Assembly (NCBI RefSeq): GCF_002218045.2
Contig: NZ_AP018685.1
Location: 248,001 to 312,000 of the forward strand
Direction: 5' to 3'
Source of the DNA: Vibrio rumoiensis
GTDB taxonomy: Bacteria; Pseudomonadota; Gammaproteobacteria; Enterobacterales; Vibrionaceae
Length of the DNA stretch: 64,000 nt
The stretch's first letter is position 1; each line of letters opens with the position of its first letter. The position numbers were made by a program, and so were the translations under genes. Shown piece by piece: positions 46,641 through 55,722 of this stretch. The notes beneath the pieces were generated by a model, which was given only the letters and a program-made list of their open reading frames with translations, made no database searches and had not been told where the DNA came from.

Positions 46641-47846
46641 ATGAGTAACTCAAAGGTTTTTGGCAGTACTTTGATTATTGCTGGCACTACGATTGGCGCA
46701 GGTATGTTGGCCTTGCCAATTGCTTCGGCAGGCTTAGGTTTTAGCACTTCTTTAATCATTATGATTGGGATGTGGGCGTTAATGGCCTATACCGCATTGC
46801 TCATGTTAGAGCTGCACCAACATGCTGATTACGATGCCACTCTACACACGTTAGCGAAACAATTTTTGGGTGACAAAGGAAAATGGGTGGCGACTTTTGC
46901 CATGCTCTTTCTTTTCTATGCACTGTGTGCCGCTTACATCGCGGGCGGTGGTGGTCAGTTTAATGAAAAATTACATAACTGGTTTGCTATTGATGTATCT
47001 AATGGTATCGGTACGTTGATTTTCACCATCATTATTGCTGCGATTGTGACGTTTGGTACCTCATCGGTCGACCGCGTTAACCGAGTTTTATTTACCTGCA
47101 AGCTCATTGCGATGGCCGTGATGTTGTTCTTCTTAACGCCCAATATTCAAGCGGTTCATCTACTTAATATGCCATTAGAGAAAGGCTTGATTATTGCTGC
47201 ATTGCCTGTGATTTTTACCTCTTTTGGTTTTCACGGTAGCATCCCTGCGGTGGTGCGTTATTTGAACCTTGATATGCAAGCATTGAAAAAGGTGATGGTT
47301 TTCGGTTCTTTACTACCGCTAGTCGTCTACATCTTATGGCAGCTGGCCACGCTCGGTGTGGTTGAACAAGCCACGCTTTCACAAGCGGGTGATGTTACCG
47401 CTTTAGTGGGCACGCTTTCACAAGTGATTCATAGCTCGGTGATTTCACAAGTCGTTTCTGTCTTTGCCGACTTGGCGTTAATCACTTCCTTCCTTGGTGT
47501 GAGTTTAGGCTTATTTGAATTTTTAGGTGACAGCTTAAATAAGAATCAAAGCAAAGGTGGCCGTGTTGGTATTGCACTAGTGACATTTGTACCACCGTTA
47601 TGTTTTGCGCTGTTCTACCCACAAGGTTTTATTATGGCCTTAGGTTATGCAGCGATTGCGTTAGCGATTTTAGCCATTTTATTACCGGTTGCGATGGTGA
47701 TGCGTTCTCGAGTCCTAAACCAAGAGACTCAGTCGTTTACCGTTTCCGGTGGAACGCCAGCCTTAATGCTAACACTTGCCGTTGGTGTGGTGATTATTTC
47801 AGTTCAAGTTATGATCAGCCTTGGGATGTTGCCGGCAATAGGGTAA
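46641..47846 (+). CDS. Aromatic amino acid transporter, TyrP-like (HAAAP family)
   Basis: 401 aa with about 11 membrane helices. The N-terminal GSTLIIAGTTIGAGMLALPIASAG is the family signature for sodium- or proton-coupled uptake of tyrosine or tryptophan. FTSFGFHGSIPAVVRYL is another conserved segment. TyrP and Mtr paralogues cannot be separated by eye, but length is nearest to TyrP. A candidate TyrR box upstream agrees with tyrosine-linked control. The long heptamer array follows the gene. Confidence 0.85.
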   Translation: MSNSKVFGSTLIIAGTTIGAGMLALPIASAGLGFSTSLIIMIGMWALMAYTALLMLELHQHADYDATLHTLAKQFLGDKGKWVATFAMLFLFYALCAAYIAGGGGQFNEKLHNWFAIDVSNGIGTLIFTIIIAAIVTFGTSSVDRVNRVLFTCKLIAMAVMLFFLTPNIQAVHLLNMPLEKGLIIAALPVIFTSFGFHGSIPAVVRYLNLDMQALKKVMVFGSLLPLVVYILWQLATLGVVEQATLSQAGDVTALVGTLSQVIHSSVISQVVSVFADLALITSFLGVSLGLFEFLGDSLNKNQSKGGRVGIALVTFVPPLCFALFYPQGFIMALGYAAIALAILAILLPVAMVMRSRVLNQETQSFTVSGGTPALMLTLAVGVVIISVQVMISLGMLPAIG

Positions 47847-47861
47847 TTTCGATATTCGTGT

Positions 47862-47880
47862 CTAGGACGCTAGGCTCGGG
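47862..47880 (+). repeat. Left flank of heptamer locus E
   Basis: CTAGGAC, one G, then GCTAGGCTCGGG resembles GCTAGGCTAGGG at locus B (23970-23981). It starts 15 bases after the transporter stop. Confidence 0.45.
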
Positions 47881-47925
47881 AGCTGAAAGAATTATTGACA
47901 TTAGTTTGTCTCGCTGCACAATCTT

Positions 47926-48002
47926 CTCGGCTCTCGGCTCTCGGCTCTCGGCTCTCGGCTCTCGGCTCTCGGCTCTCGGCTCTCGGCTCTCGGCTCTCGG
48001 CT
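47926..48002 (+). repeat. Eleven identical CTCGGCT tandem repeats, locus E
   Basis: Eleven exact 7-bp units followed by CTCATCT. The same left flank AATCTT-type sequence precedes the array at 24087. The copy number differs (11 against 7), as expected for slippage-prone variable repeats. All three reading frames would be open on one side, which produces misleading long ORFs. Confidence 0.95.
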
Positions 48003-48022
48003 CTCATCTTTTTCGATCCACA

Positions 48023-48057
48023 AGCAGCGTAGCGCCCGAATAACGAAACTCGAATAC
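48023..48057 (+). repeat. Shared 12-base block and degenerate units, locus E end
   Basis: AGCAGCGTAGCG (48023-48034) matches loci A and B, and is followed by CCCGAATAACGAAACTCGAA, with CTCG cores in degenerate form. Confidence 0.5.
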
Positions 48058-48060
48058 TAA

Positions 48061-48093
48061 AAAAGCCACTGAACTTATCATTCAGTGGCTTTT
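48061..48093. terminator. Bidirectional terminator between the transporter and crp
   Basis: AAAAGCCACTGAA (48061-48073) and TTCAGTGGCTTTT (48081-48093) make a 13-bp perfect stem with a 7-base loop and A/T runs on both sides. Confidence 0.85.
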
Positions 48094-48126
48094 AATTTTG
48101 TAACTCTGCTAAACGCGATGTAATGC

Positions 48127-48759
48127 TTAACGCGTGCCGTAAACCACGATGGTTTTACCGTGGGCAGAAATCAAGTTTTGCTCTTCTAGCATCTTCAAGA
48201 TACGGCCAACCGTTTCACGTGAACAACCTACAATTTGACCAATCTCTTGACGAGTGATCTTAATTTGCATGCCGTCTGGGTGCGTCATTGCATCAGGTTG
48301 TTTCGCTAGGTTTAGTAGCGTTTGAGCGATACGACCGGTTACGTCTAGGAATGCTAAGTCACCTACTTTTTGGCTAGTGATTTGCAGACGTTTTGCCATT
48401 TGTGCAGAAAGACGCATCAAAATATCTGGGTTAACTTGGATAAGTTGACGGAATTTCTTGAATGAGATTTCAGCAACTTCACAAGGTGATTTGGCTCGAA
48501 CCCAAGCAGTACGCTCTTGGTCTTCTTCAAATAGGCCTAATTCACCAATGAAGTCACCTTGGTTCAAGTAAGACAAAATCATTTCTTTGCCTTCTTCATC
48601 CTTGATTAATACAGCCACGGACCCTTTTACGATGTAATAAAGGGTTTCTGCTTTCTCGCCTGCGTGAATCAAAGTACTTTTTGATGGGTACTTATGGATG
48701 TGACAATGCGATAGAAACCACTTTAATGTTGGGTCAGTTTGAGGTTTACCTAGAACCAT
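48127..48759 (-). CDS. crp: cAMP receptor protein (CRP)
   Basis: 210 aa, the same length as E. coli CRP. Global regulator of carbon use, natural competence and virulence in vibrios. The cAMP-binding domain shows [28 protein letters not shown] with the phosphate-binding Arg; the C-helix includes [30 protein letters not shown]; the recognition helix is [21 protein letters not shown]. Transcribed leftward, 242 bases after prkB. The N-terminus [19 protein letters not shown] is standard. Confidence 0.97.
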   Translation of the reverse strand: MVLGKPQTDPTLKWFLSHCHIHKYPSKSTLIHAGEKAETLYYIVKGSVAVLIKDEEGKEMILSYLNQGDFIGELGLFEEDQERTAWVRAKSPCEVAEISFKKFRQLIQVNPDILMRLSAQMAKRLQITSQKVGDLAFLDVTGRIAQTLLNLAKQPDAMTHPDGMQIKITRQEIGQIVGCSRETVGRILKMLEEQNLISAHGKTIVVYGTR

Positions 48760-48982
48760 AATTTGTTACTTCCTCTACAAGGCTTGCTCAGTTTTGAGTC
48801 ATTCATCCTGAGACCGGCTAAACTGGTCAAATAGAATAGGTGTTAATTGTTATAGCTACAAACTTTGTTGCAGTCGCCCTTCAATACTACCCCTTTCTAG
48901 AGCGGATTTCTTGACTTTGATCGGCTAAGTGTGGGGTTTTAGGGGATTAAACCGTGTTCAATGTCACAGAGTCGGCACTAAG

Positions 48983-48998
48983 TGTGTTCTGAGTAACA
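48983..48998. promoter_or_regulatory. CRP-like half-conserved site upstream of crp
   Basis: TGTGT-TCTGAG-TAACA matches 8 of 10 core bases of TGTGA-N6-TCACA, flanked by AAG and CTT that extend the symmetry. It lies between prkB and crp, about 225 bases before the crp start. CRP autoregulation is known in E. coli; here it is a guess. Confidence 0.35.
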
Positions 48999-49001
48999 CT
49001 T

Positions 49002-49871
49002 TTAGGCGATTTTTCCTGTTTCGATTAATTGATGGAGTAGCGGCTGAATAATTAATTCCATCGCAAAACTCATCTTACCGCCCGGCACAACAAGTGTGTT
49101 ATGACGTGACATGAATGAACCTTCAATCATTGCGAGCAGATATGGGAAGTCAACATTCTTAATTCCACGCAATCGGATCACCACAAAGCTTTCATCCAAA
49201 CTCGGTATGCCTTTGGCATTAAGCGGATTGGATGTATCAACGGTGGGTACACGTTGGAAGTTAATGTGAGTGCGGGAGAATTGTGGCGTGATGTAATTTA
49301 AGTAATCGTCCATTGAGCGCACAATTGAATCCATCACCGCTTCACGTGAATGTCCACGGTCTCGAGTATCACGGACGAATTTTTGAATCCATTCAAGGTT
49401 AACAATCGGCACCATGCCAATCAAAAAATCCACATGTTTGGAGACATTAACATCACCATCGACCACCCCACCATGTAAGCCTTCATAAAAAAGAACATCG
49501 GTATTTTCAGGTAGGTCCTGCCATGGTGTGAAAGTGCCAGGCATTTGATTGTAAGGAACGGCTTCATCAAAGCTGTGTAAGTAGCGACGAACTTTACCCG
49601 TACCTTCTTTGCCAAATTGATGGAAAAAATTAGCTAGAGCGGGAAAGTCATTCGCTTCAGGGCCAAAGTAACTGATGTGTTTACCTTGCTCTTTGGCTTT
49701 ACGGATCGCGACATCCATTTCTGGGCGTGTATAGCGATGGAAGCTATCGCCTTCAACCCAAGAGGCTTTGATGCCCATCATATTGAACATTTTTCTGAAG
49801 GTTTCTGAGGTGGTGGTCGTTCCTGCACCTGATGAACCCGTTACTGCAATAATGGGATGCTTTGCCGACAT
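49002..49871 (-). CDS. prkB: Phosphoribulokinase-like protein PrkB
   Basis: 289 aa from the ATG at 49871, with AAAGGA five bases upstream; a longer frame starting at 49928 is unsupported. N-terminus MSAKHPIIAVTGSSGAGTTT with the P-loop, then EGDSFHRYTRPEMD and FYEGLHGGVV are typical of enteric and vibrio PrkB. These organisms lack a Calvin cycle, so the true substrate is unclear. It is downstream of yheU and upstream of crp on the same strand, a conserved neighbourhood. Confidence 0.92.
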   Translation of the reverse strand: MSAKHPIIAVTGSSGAGTTTTSETFRKMFNMMGIKASWVEGDSFHRYTRPEMDVAIRKAKEQGKHISYFGPEANDFPALANFFHQFGKEGTGKVRRYLHSFDEAVPYNQMPGTFTPWQDLPENTDVLFYEGLHGGVVDGDVNVSKHVDFLIGMVPIVNLEWIQKFVRDTRDRGHSREAVMDSIVRSMDDYLNYITPQFSRTHINFQRVPTVDTSNPLNAKGIPSLDESFVVIRLRGIKNVDFPYLLAMIEGSFMSRHNTLVVPGGKMSFAMELIIQPLLHQLIETGKIA

Positions 49872-49962
49872 GATAATCCTTTCTTTCGACTTAAATATTG
49901 AGAGATAGTGTAGATGAATGATCCACAAGAATAAATAGCGGCACCATTTGACCGCTTTTTCA

Positions 49963-50178
49963 CTAGCTCAACTCATTGATGGATTTGATATCGACGCTCT
50001 CATGCAGTTCAGAGAAAACAATCGCGACACTGCCTGATTTTAGTTGTCCCTTCACTTGTTTGATCTTGGTTTCAAGCGAGGTTTCTTGCATACCGTAATC
50101 GGTACCTTCACGTAGGATAAACTCTTTGATTAAGTTATCGAGTGTATCAGGATCGATGTCTTGCCATGGAATGATCAT
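49963..50178 (-). CDS. yheU: YheU family protein (UPF0270)
   Basis: 71 aa. [29 protein letters not shown] is the family signature. GGAG lies 7 bases before the ATG. Function unknown. Between it and the DUF2390 gene, relatives carry the hydrolase gene yheT; here that space holds only a broken small ORF. Confidence 0.9.
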   Translation of the reverse strand: MIIPWQDIDPDTLDNLIKEFILREGTDYGMQETSLETKIKQVKGQLKSGSVAIVFSELHESVDIKSINELS

Positions 50179-50224
50179 TTATGAGCTCCAGAAAACCACA
50201 GATTCTAAAGAATTGCAGTTGAGG

Positions 50225-50446
50225 TTAAATAGGTTGGCGATAGCCAAGTGGCATGGTGAAGTCAGCAGCGTTATCGCCCAAGTAAGGATGATTATCTACC
50301 CAAACACTAGAGGTGGTGCCTTAGCGGTACGCTTTTAGTGTTCCTTTGTCCTAACCCAATGCATCACCGATTTTAATTGGTAGACCCATTGCTTGTAGGG
50401 TGATGAAACTGGCCAGAAGTAAGGGAATATATTTTGTAGATGGCAT
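50225..50446 (-). pseudogene. Broken small secreted-protein gene (two in-frame stops)
   Basis: Starting at the ATG at 50446, with AAAGG 9 bases upstream at the DUF2390 stop, one continuous frame of 74 codons is interrupted by TAG (codon 32) and TAA (codon 42) and ends at a TAA. Before the first stop: MPSTKYIPLLLASFITLQAM, a plausible signal peptide. After the second: GTTSSVWVDNHPYLGDNAAD and FTMPLGYRQPI, which look protein-like. No family recognised. It may be a decayed gene, or the first 31 codons could be a short peptide gene. Confidence 0.5.
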
Positions 50447-50458
50447 GAAGATTAGCCT

Positions 50459-50920
50459 TTAATTTTCTATCTTATAAAAAATGGCTGACAGGTGTGGCGC
50501 GCCTAGTTTTTGACAATAAAGATGAGTCATTGGTTGGCTCGTTCTTGATGATAGATCAAGATGATTAATACAATGAACAAGATCGGATTGTTGTTGGCGT
50601 TCTAATTGTAATTCAAATTGCAGTGATTCACGATAAAGTGTATCAGGTAAGTGAGGTTTGGCTTTGCGGCGGTAATCTCGAAATTGTTGCAATAGGGTTT
50701 CAGTTCGCTCAATCGCGTTATCTAATTGTTCCCATTGCTGTTCAGAAAGGCTCAATTCATGTTCATCGAGCCATTTTAATAATAAGACTAAGTTAACCTT
50801 GCCTTTATGCCGGTTCTGTAAAACTAAGCAAGCTTCTTTTATTTCACGCACGCCGTAATGTTGCAAACTAAATTGCCATAAGCGTTCAAAAGTTAAAGGC
50901 AGAGGGTTATATTGCGTCAT
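50459..50920 (-). CDS. TIGR02444 / DUF2390 family protein
   Basis: 153 aa. LWQFSLQHYGVREIKEACLVLQNRHKGKVNLVLLLKWL is the conserved block of this gammaproteobacterial family, typically found next to yheS. Mostly helical, soluble, function unknown. Its start overlaps the yheS stop by one base, so it is translationally coupled. Confidence 0.82.
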   Translation of the reverse strand: MTQYNPLPLTFERLWQFSLQHYGVREIKEACLVLQNRHKGKVNLVLLLKWLDEHELSLSEQQWEQLDNAIERTETLLQQFRDYRRKAKPHLPDTLYRESLQFELQLERQQQSDLVHCINHLDLSSRTSQPMTHLYCQKLGAPHLSAIFYKIEN

Positions 50921-52827
50921 TATTGATTAAGAGATTCCAATTCTTCTTGCAAGGCCATCCATTCCATTTCAACGTCTTCTAACTGAGATTTACTGGAGGC
51001 TTGCAATGTTAATACTTCGGTAAGCTTAGCCTTATTTTCATCTTGGTAGAGAGAAACATCGCCAAGTTGTTCTTCAGCATCGGCTAATTGTGCGCTCAGT
51101 TTGTCCATTTTTACTTCGAGTTGTGTCAGTTTTTTGCGAATTGGTGCACTTTGTTTACGTAATTCTGCTTCAAGTCGCTTTTGTTCTTTACGGGCTGCGG
51201 CGCTATTTTGACTTGGTTCCGTCGTGCTATCAGGCTGTGCGTCTTTTTTATCTTGCTTTTGTTGTTCGGTAAGCCATTTGTAGTAATCCCCTAAATCACC
51301 ATCAAATGGCACGACTTGTTTGGCGTCGACCAGGTATAAATCATCGGTGGTAGCACGGAGTAAATAGCGGTCGTGACTGACGATGACCATCGCACCTTCA
51401 AAGGTTTGTAGTGCCATGGTTAAGGCTTGACGCATATCTAGATCAAGGTGGTTAGTGGGTTCATCGAGCAAAAGTAAATTCGGTTTTTGCCAAACGACTA
51501 AGGCGAGAACGAGGCGCGCTTTTTCACCACCTGAAAATGGTGCGACTTTATCGAGCGCTTTCTCACCGACAAAGCCAAAGCTGCCTAAGTAATCACGTAG
51601 TTGCTGCTCTGTATGATTGGGCGCTATCTGCATCATGTGTTGTAAAGGGGTTTCTTCAGGATGCAAGGTTTCCAATTGGTGCTGAGCAAAGTAACCAATT
51701 TTCACGCCTTGAGAGTAGGTTAAATCACCACTTTGTGGATTGAGTTCGCCGGAAAGCAATTTAATAAGCGTCGATTTACCCGCGCCATTACGACCAAGTA
51801 GGCCAATACGGCTACCCGGAACGAGATTTAATCGAATATGTTCTAGTATTAAGTTATCACCGTAACCTGCCGATACTTGATCCATCATCATGATTGGGTT
51901 CGGCAGAGCTGCAGGTTCTCTAAATTCAAAGCTAAATGGGTTATCAAACTGTGCGGGGAGCACTTTTTCCATTTTCTCTAGTGCTTTAATTCGGCTTTGG
52001 GCTTGACGAGCTTTAGAGGCTTTGTAGCGAAAACGATCAATATAGCTTTGCATGTGCGACATTTGTTTTTGCTGCTTGGAATACATCGCTTGTTGCTGCA
52101 TTAACTTTTGCGCACGTTGATTTTCAAATGATGAATAATTACCGGTGTATTCGTTGAGTTGTTGATTTTCAACATGAATAATGCGGCCCACGATGGGATC
52201 AAGAAAATCACGGTCGTGCGAAATTAAGATTAATGTGCCAGGGTAGTTTTGTAGCCATTTTTCTAACCACAATACGGCATCTAAATCTAAGTGGTTGGTG
52301 GGCTCATCGAGCAGGAGTAAATCCGAGCGACAAAGTAGGGCTTGAGCAAGGTTCAAACGCATGCGCCAACCACCAGAGAATTGGGTTAGGCTCCATTGCA
52401 TTTGTTCTTGACTAAATCCGAGGCCATTTAATAATTCTGCGGCGCGAGATTTGATGGTGTACCCACCAACCGTTTCGAGTTTGCCGTGTAACTCAGCCAC
52501 TAAGGTACCGTTGTCGGCTTGTTCCGCTGCTGCAAGATCTTGCTCTAATTGACGATATTCACGATCGCCATCAATCACATAGTCTAAAGCGGCACGCTCT
52601 AAAGCTGGCGTTTCCTGAGCAATCCAAGCCAGTTCCCAATGTGCGGGCATTTGGAAATTACCAGCATCAATGGATAATTCATTTTTCAGTAAAGCAAATA
52701 GCGTAGACTTACCACAGCCATTTTTCCCCACTAGGCCGACTTTATCGCCAGGATGAATAGTGGCTGAAGCTTGTTCTAAAAGTGGCTTACCACCACGAAG
52801 TAATTGAATGTCTGAAAATGTAATCAT
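50920..52827 (-). CDS. yheS: ABC-F family ATPase YheS
   Basis: 635 aa with two ABC domains. First Walker A GLVGKNGCGKSTLF and signature FSGGWRMRLNLAQAL; second GLLGRNGAGKSTLIKLLSG and FSGGEKARLVLALV; both followed by LLLDEPTNHLDLD. The Uup-type linker rich in Arg and Lys lies between (about residues 240-300), and a C-terminal coiled coil from about 540. No membrane domains. ABC-F proteins act on the ribosome to relieve stalling. It is divergent from kefG. Confidence 0.92.
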   Translation of the reverse strand: MITFSDIQLLRGGKPLLEQASATIHPGDKVGLVGKNGCGKSTLFALLKNELSIDAGNFQMPAHWELAWIAQETPALERAALDYVIDGDREYRQLEQDLAAAEQADNGTLVAELHGKLETVGGYTIKSRAAELLNGLGFSQEQMQWSLTQFSGGWRMRLNLAQALLCRSDLLLLDEPTNHLDLDAVLWLEKWLQNYPGTLILISHDRDFLDPIVGRIIHVENQQLNEYTGNYSSFENQRAQKLMQQQAMYSKQQKQMSHMQSYIDRFRYKASKARQAQSRIKALEKMEKVLPAQFDNPFSFEFREPAALPNPIMMMDQVSAGYGDNLILEHIRLNLVPGSRIGLLGRNGAGKSTLIKLLSGELNPQSGDLTYSQGVKIGYFAQHQLETLHPEETPLQHMMQIAPNHTEQQLRDYLGSFGFVGEKALDKVAPFSGGEKARLVLALVVWQKPNLLLLDEPTNHLDLDMRQALTMALQTFEGAMVIVSHDRYLLRATTDDLYLVDAKQVVPFDGDLGDYYKWLTEQQKQDKKDAQPDSTTEPSQNSAAARKEQKRLEAELRKQSAPIRKKLTQLEVKMDKLSAQLADAEEQLGDVSLYQDENKAKLTEVLTLQASSKSQLEDVEMEWMALQEELESLNQ

Positions 52828-52999
52828 AGAAGTCTTATTTTAGGCATGAAAAATCAGAAAATGCAGCGGCTTGAATATTAGGCGTTTCAAGGATAAATGT
52901 CGATTATTATACGATTTACGATATGATGATTTTATCCCTTTGCTTTATCGCGATGAAGATTGACTGAATCGGTTTTGGGCGTTTCAATCGTTTAAGGGG

Positions 53000-53025
53000 T
53001 AGGCAATCAGGAGGTTACTTGCCTA
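53000..53025 (+). promoter_or_regulatory. Inverted repeat in the kefG leader, AGGAGG in the loop
   Basis: TAGGCAA (53000-53006) and TTGCCTA (53019-53025) are perfect inverted copies; the 12-base loop contains AGGAGG. About 10 bases later ACAAG and CTTGT can form another stem. It ends 64 bases before kefG. No start codon follows at ribosome distance, so its role is unclear. Confidence 0.3.
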
Positions 53026-53089
53026 AAGCTTAGAGACAAGGTTTTTATATCTTGTTTGAATAGAGAGTCATCGATGTCAGGGAGTCAGG

Positions 53090-53686
53090 ATGTCCGATAT
53101 AAACCAGCATGTAAGCACGCCAACTCAAAGTGACGATAACTGCGCACAATCACCGCGCGTTTTAGTTATTTATGCTCACCCCGATCCCGATAATTCCATT
53201 GCTAACCAAATGCTATTGAAGGCAGCTCATGGCTTGCCTCATGTCACCGTGCATGATTTATATGCCTGTTATCCTGATTTCTTTATTGATGTGGCTTCAG
53301 AGCACCGTTTGTTGCTGGAGCACGATGTGATTGTCTTTCAGCACCCGATGTTTATGTATTCATGCCCAGCCTTAATGAAAGAATGGATGGATACGGTATT
53401 AGGGAAAGGGTTTGCCTTTGGGAAAGGGCGAGCATTAAAAGACAAATACTGGCGTAGTGTGATCACAACGGGAGGGTCGAAAGAGGCCTTTTCGGCTCAA
53501 GGGTATAATCAATATCCTTTGGAACAAATTTTGCAGCCTTTTGAGTTAACCGCAAAACTGTGTCAGATGCATTGGGTTGAACCTTTGGTTCTTTATTGGG
53601 CAAGAAATGTAGCGCAAGCGGTGCGTGTTGAACATGCGCAAACGTATCGCTCCTGGTTGTTGAATCCACTGAAAGATAGTCAATAG
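53090..53686 (+). CDS. kefG: KefB ancillary NAD(P)H oxidoreductase KefG
   Basis: 198 aa. Flavodoxin-like quinone reductase fold: RVLVIYAHPDPDNSIANQML at residues about 24-43 binds FMN, and VFQHPMFMYSCPALMKEWMDTVL is the conserved dimer and substrate segment. KefG binds and activates the potassium channel KefB during electrophile stress. The first 22 residues are a longer, low-complexity head than in E. coli. It is 14 bases before kefB, one operon. Confidence 0.92.
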   Translation: MSDINQHVSTPTQSDDNCAQSPRVLVIYAHPDPDNSIANQMLLKAAHGLPHVTVHDLYACYPDFFIDVASEHRLLLEHDVIVFQHPMFMYSCPALMKEWMDTVLGKGFAFGKGRALKDKYWRSVITTGGSKEAFSAQGYNQYPLEQILQPFELTAKLCQMHWVEPLVLYWARNVAQAVRVEHAQTYRSWLLNPLKDSQ

Positions 53687-53700
53687 TACAAGGAAGGATT

Positions 53701-55491
53701 ATGGCATCAACAATTGATTTCTTAGAAAGCGGCGTGGTATTTCTTGCCGCCGCGGTTGTCGCGGTTCCTTTAGCGCAACGTTTAGGTTTAGGCTCGGTGT
53801 TGGGGTATTTATTGGCGGGTATAGTGATTGGTCCTTGGGGGATGGGATTGATTAGCGATGTTGATAGCGTGATGCACTTTTCTGAACTTGGGGTGGTGTT
53901 ATTACTGTTTCTGATTGGCCTTGAGTTAAACCCCAAAAAACTCTGGCAAATGCGTATGCCGATTCTTGGATTGGGCGGTGCGCAAGTGGTCGTAACAACC
54001 TTGGTTATTTCGGTTATTACCAATACGTTTGGCATGAGTTGGCAAAATAGCTTAGTGATAGGGATGGGGTTAGCACTTTCTTCGACGGCAATTGCACTAC
54101 GAGTGATCGAAGAACAAGGCTTGGCAGGAACCGAAACGGGTCAGTCTGGTTTTGCGGTTTTACTGTTTCAAGATATTGCCGTGATCCCAATGTTGGCGGT
54201 ACTTCCTCTATTAGCTGGTAATGTTGGCGGTGATTGGCTCGACGCCGTTTGGATGATTGGTGGTGTGGTGGGGCTATTAGTCGGCGGTCATTATTTATTG
54301 CGTCCGATTTTTCGTTATGTAGTGATGAGCCGGGTACGTGAACTGTTCACGGTGGCGGCGCTGCTGTTGGTGATTGGTATCTCCGTTATCATGCAACAAC
54401 TTGGGTTATCGATGGCGCTTGGCACATTTTTGGCGGGCGTACTGTTGGCCGAAAGTGAATATCGTCATGAATTAGAAAGCGCGATCGAACCATTCAAAGG
54501 TTTGTTGCTGGGTTTGTTTTTTATGTCAGTAGGCATGGCGGTGAATCTTGGGTTACTGACTTTGTATCCCATTAAAATTTTGGCGGCGGTCGTCGCGTTG
54601 GTCACCATAAAAGGCTTTATTCTTTACTTGTTGGCTCGTTTGATGGGCACTCGAGCAAAAGCCCGTAGCCGTATGGCGGCAATTTTAAGCCAAGGTGGTG
54701 AGTTCGCTTTCGTATTATTCACAGCGGCGAAAGGTCATGGCTTACTTGGCGCAGAGGTGAGCTCATTCTTATTAGTTGTGGTGAGTTTATCTATGATGAC
54801 CACCCCCTTGATTTTATTAGCCCAACAAAAATGGTTTAACCGTACGATTAACGATACGGAGAGTATGCAATCGGATGTAGTGAATGAAGAGCCCAAAGTG
54901 ATCATTGCGGGTTTTGGTCGTTTTGGCCAAGTTGTGGGGCGTTTGCTGTATGCCAATAAGATCCGTATCACGGTATTAGAAAGTGATGCGAGTCAAATTC
55001 AATTATTACGCAAATTTGGCTACAAAGTGTATTACGGTGATGCAACTCAACTTGATTTGTTACGTGCAGCTGGCGCCGAACAAGCAGAGGCGATTGCTAT
55101 TTGTACGGACTCTCCTGATGAAGTATTGAAAATTGCAGAGTTGTGTAAACAGCATTTTCCTCATTTAAAGATATTGGCGCGTGCTCGTAGCCGGGTTGAA
55201 GCCTATCAATTGATGAATATTGGCGTGACGCTATTTTCTCGTGAAACCTTTTTAGGGGCATTAGATCTTGGGCGGCAAGTCTTGACGCAATTAGGTATGC
55301 ATCCATACCAAGCGAAGCGGGCTGAAGCGCATTTTCGTAAGCTCGATACGACAATGTTAAAAGAGCTATTACCTCTGCACATGGAGGATAAAGATATGGG
55401 GATTCGAGCCAAGGAAGCACGTAAAGAATTAGAAGAAATTTTTGACCGAGAGATGGAAAGTGATCGCCAAGCTCAACAGCATTGGGATTAA
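53701..55491 (+). CDS. kefB: Glutathione-gated potassium efflux antiporter KefB
   Basis: 596 aa. About 12-13 membrane helices (to about residue 380) of the CPA2 antiporter type, with LGYLLAGIVIGPWGMG near the start, LFLIGLELNPKKLWQMR and the LFQDIAVIP block. A C-terminal RCK domain starts KVIIAGFGRFGQVVGRLL near residue 399 and binds nucleotide and glutathione. It protects against methylglyoxal and other electrophiles by acidifying the cytoplasm. KefB and KefC are hard to separate by sequence, but pairing with kefG and yheV supports KefB. Confidence 0.92.
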   Translation: MASTIDFLESGVVFLAAAVVAVPLAQRLGLGSVLGYLLAGIVIGPWGMGLISDVDSVMHFSELGVVLLLFLIGLELNPKKLWQMRMPILGLGGAQVVVTTLVISVITNTFGMSWQNSLVIGMGLALSSTAIALRVIEEQGLAGTETGQSGFAVLLFQDIAVIPMLAVLPLLAGNVGGDWLDAVWMIGGVVGLLVGGHYLLRPIFRYVVMSRVRELFTVAALLLVIGISVIMQQLGLSMALGTFLAGVLLAESEYRHELESAIEPFKGLLLGLFFMSVGMAVNLGLLTLYPIKILAAVVALVTIKGFILYLLARLMGTRAKARSRMAAILSQGGEFAFVLFTAAKGHGLLGAEVSSFLLVVVSLSMMTTPLILLAQQKWFNRTINDTESMQSDVVNEEPKVIIAGFGRFGQVVGRLLYANKIRITVLESDASQIQLLRKFGYKVYYGDATQLDLLRAAGAEQAEAIAICTDSPDEVLKIAELCKQHFPHLKILARARSRVEAYQLMNIGVTLFSRETFLGALDLGRQVLTQLGMHPYQAKRAEAHFRKLDTTMLKELLPLHMEDKDMGIRAKEARKELEEIFDREMESDRQAQQHWD

Positions 55492-55521
55492 CTAAGCTCA
55501 TGGCTATGAAATAGGACCGTT

Positions 55522-55722
55522 ATGAAAACCAAGAAACGATTTATTGCCGGCGCTAAATGCCCGATGTGTAAACAAAGTGATAGTTTGCGTGTATGGGAAG
55601 AAAACCAAATTGAAGTAGTGGAGTGCGTTGAGTGTGATTATGTGGAGCAAAAGACGCCACAAGCAATAGAGCAGAGCGTGCACGGGACTGAGCAATTAAT
55701 TGGTATTTTTAAACCAGAATAG
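55522..55722 (+). CDS. YheV family putative zinc ribbon protein
   Basis: 66 aa. Two cysteine pairs (KCPMC and VECVECDY) suggest a small zinc ribbon. MKTKKRFIAGAKCPMCKQSDSL matches YheV of enterics. Function unknown. It lies 30 bases after kefB, on the same strand. Confidence 0.88.
   Translation: MKTKKRFIAGAKCPMCKQSDSLRVWEENQIEVVECVECDYVEQKTPQAIEQSVHGTEQLIGIFKPE

Noticed and set aside
47600..48043. 147-codon ORF with repeated LGSRLSA residues
   Set aside because: It reads the CTCGGCT array and the end of the transporter gene in another frame; the peptide repeat is only a translation of the DNA repeat.
53463..54035. 190-codon reverse ORF
   Set aside because: Antisense to kefG and kefB, whose protein motifs are clear.
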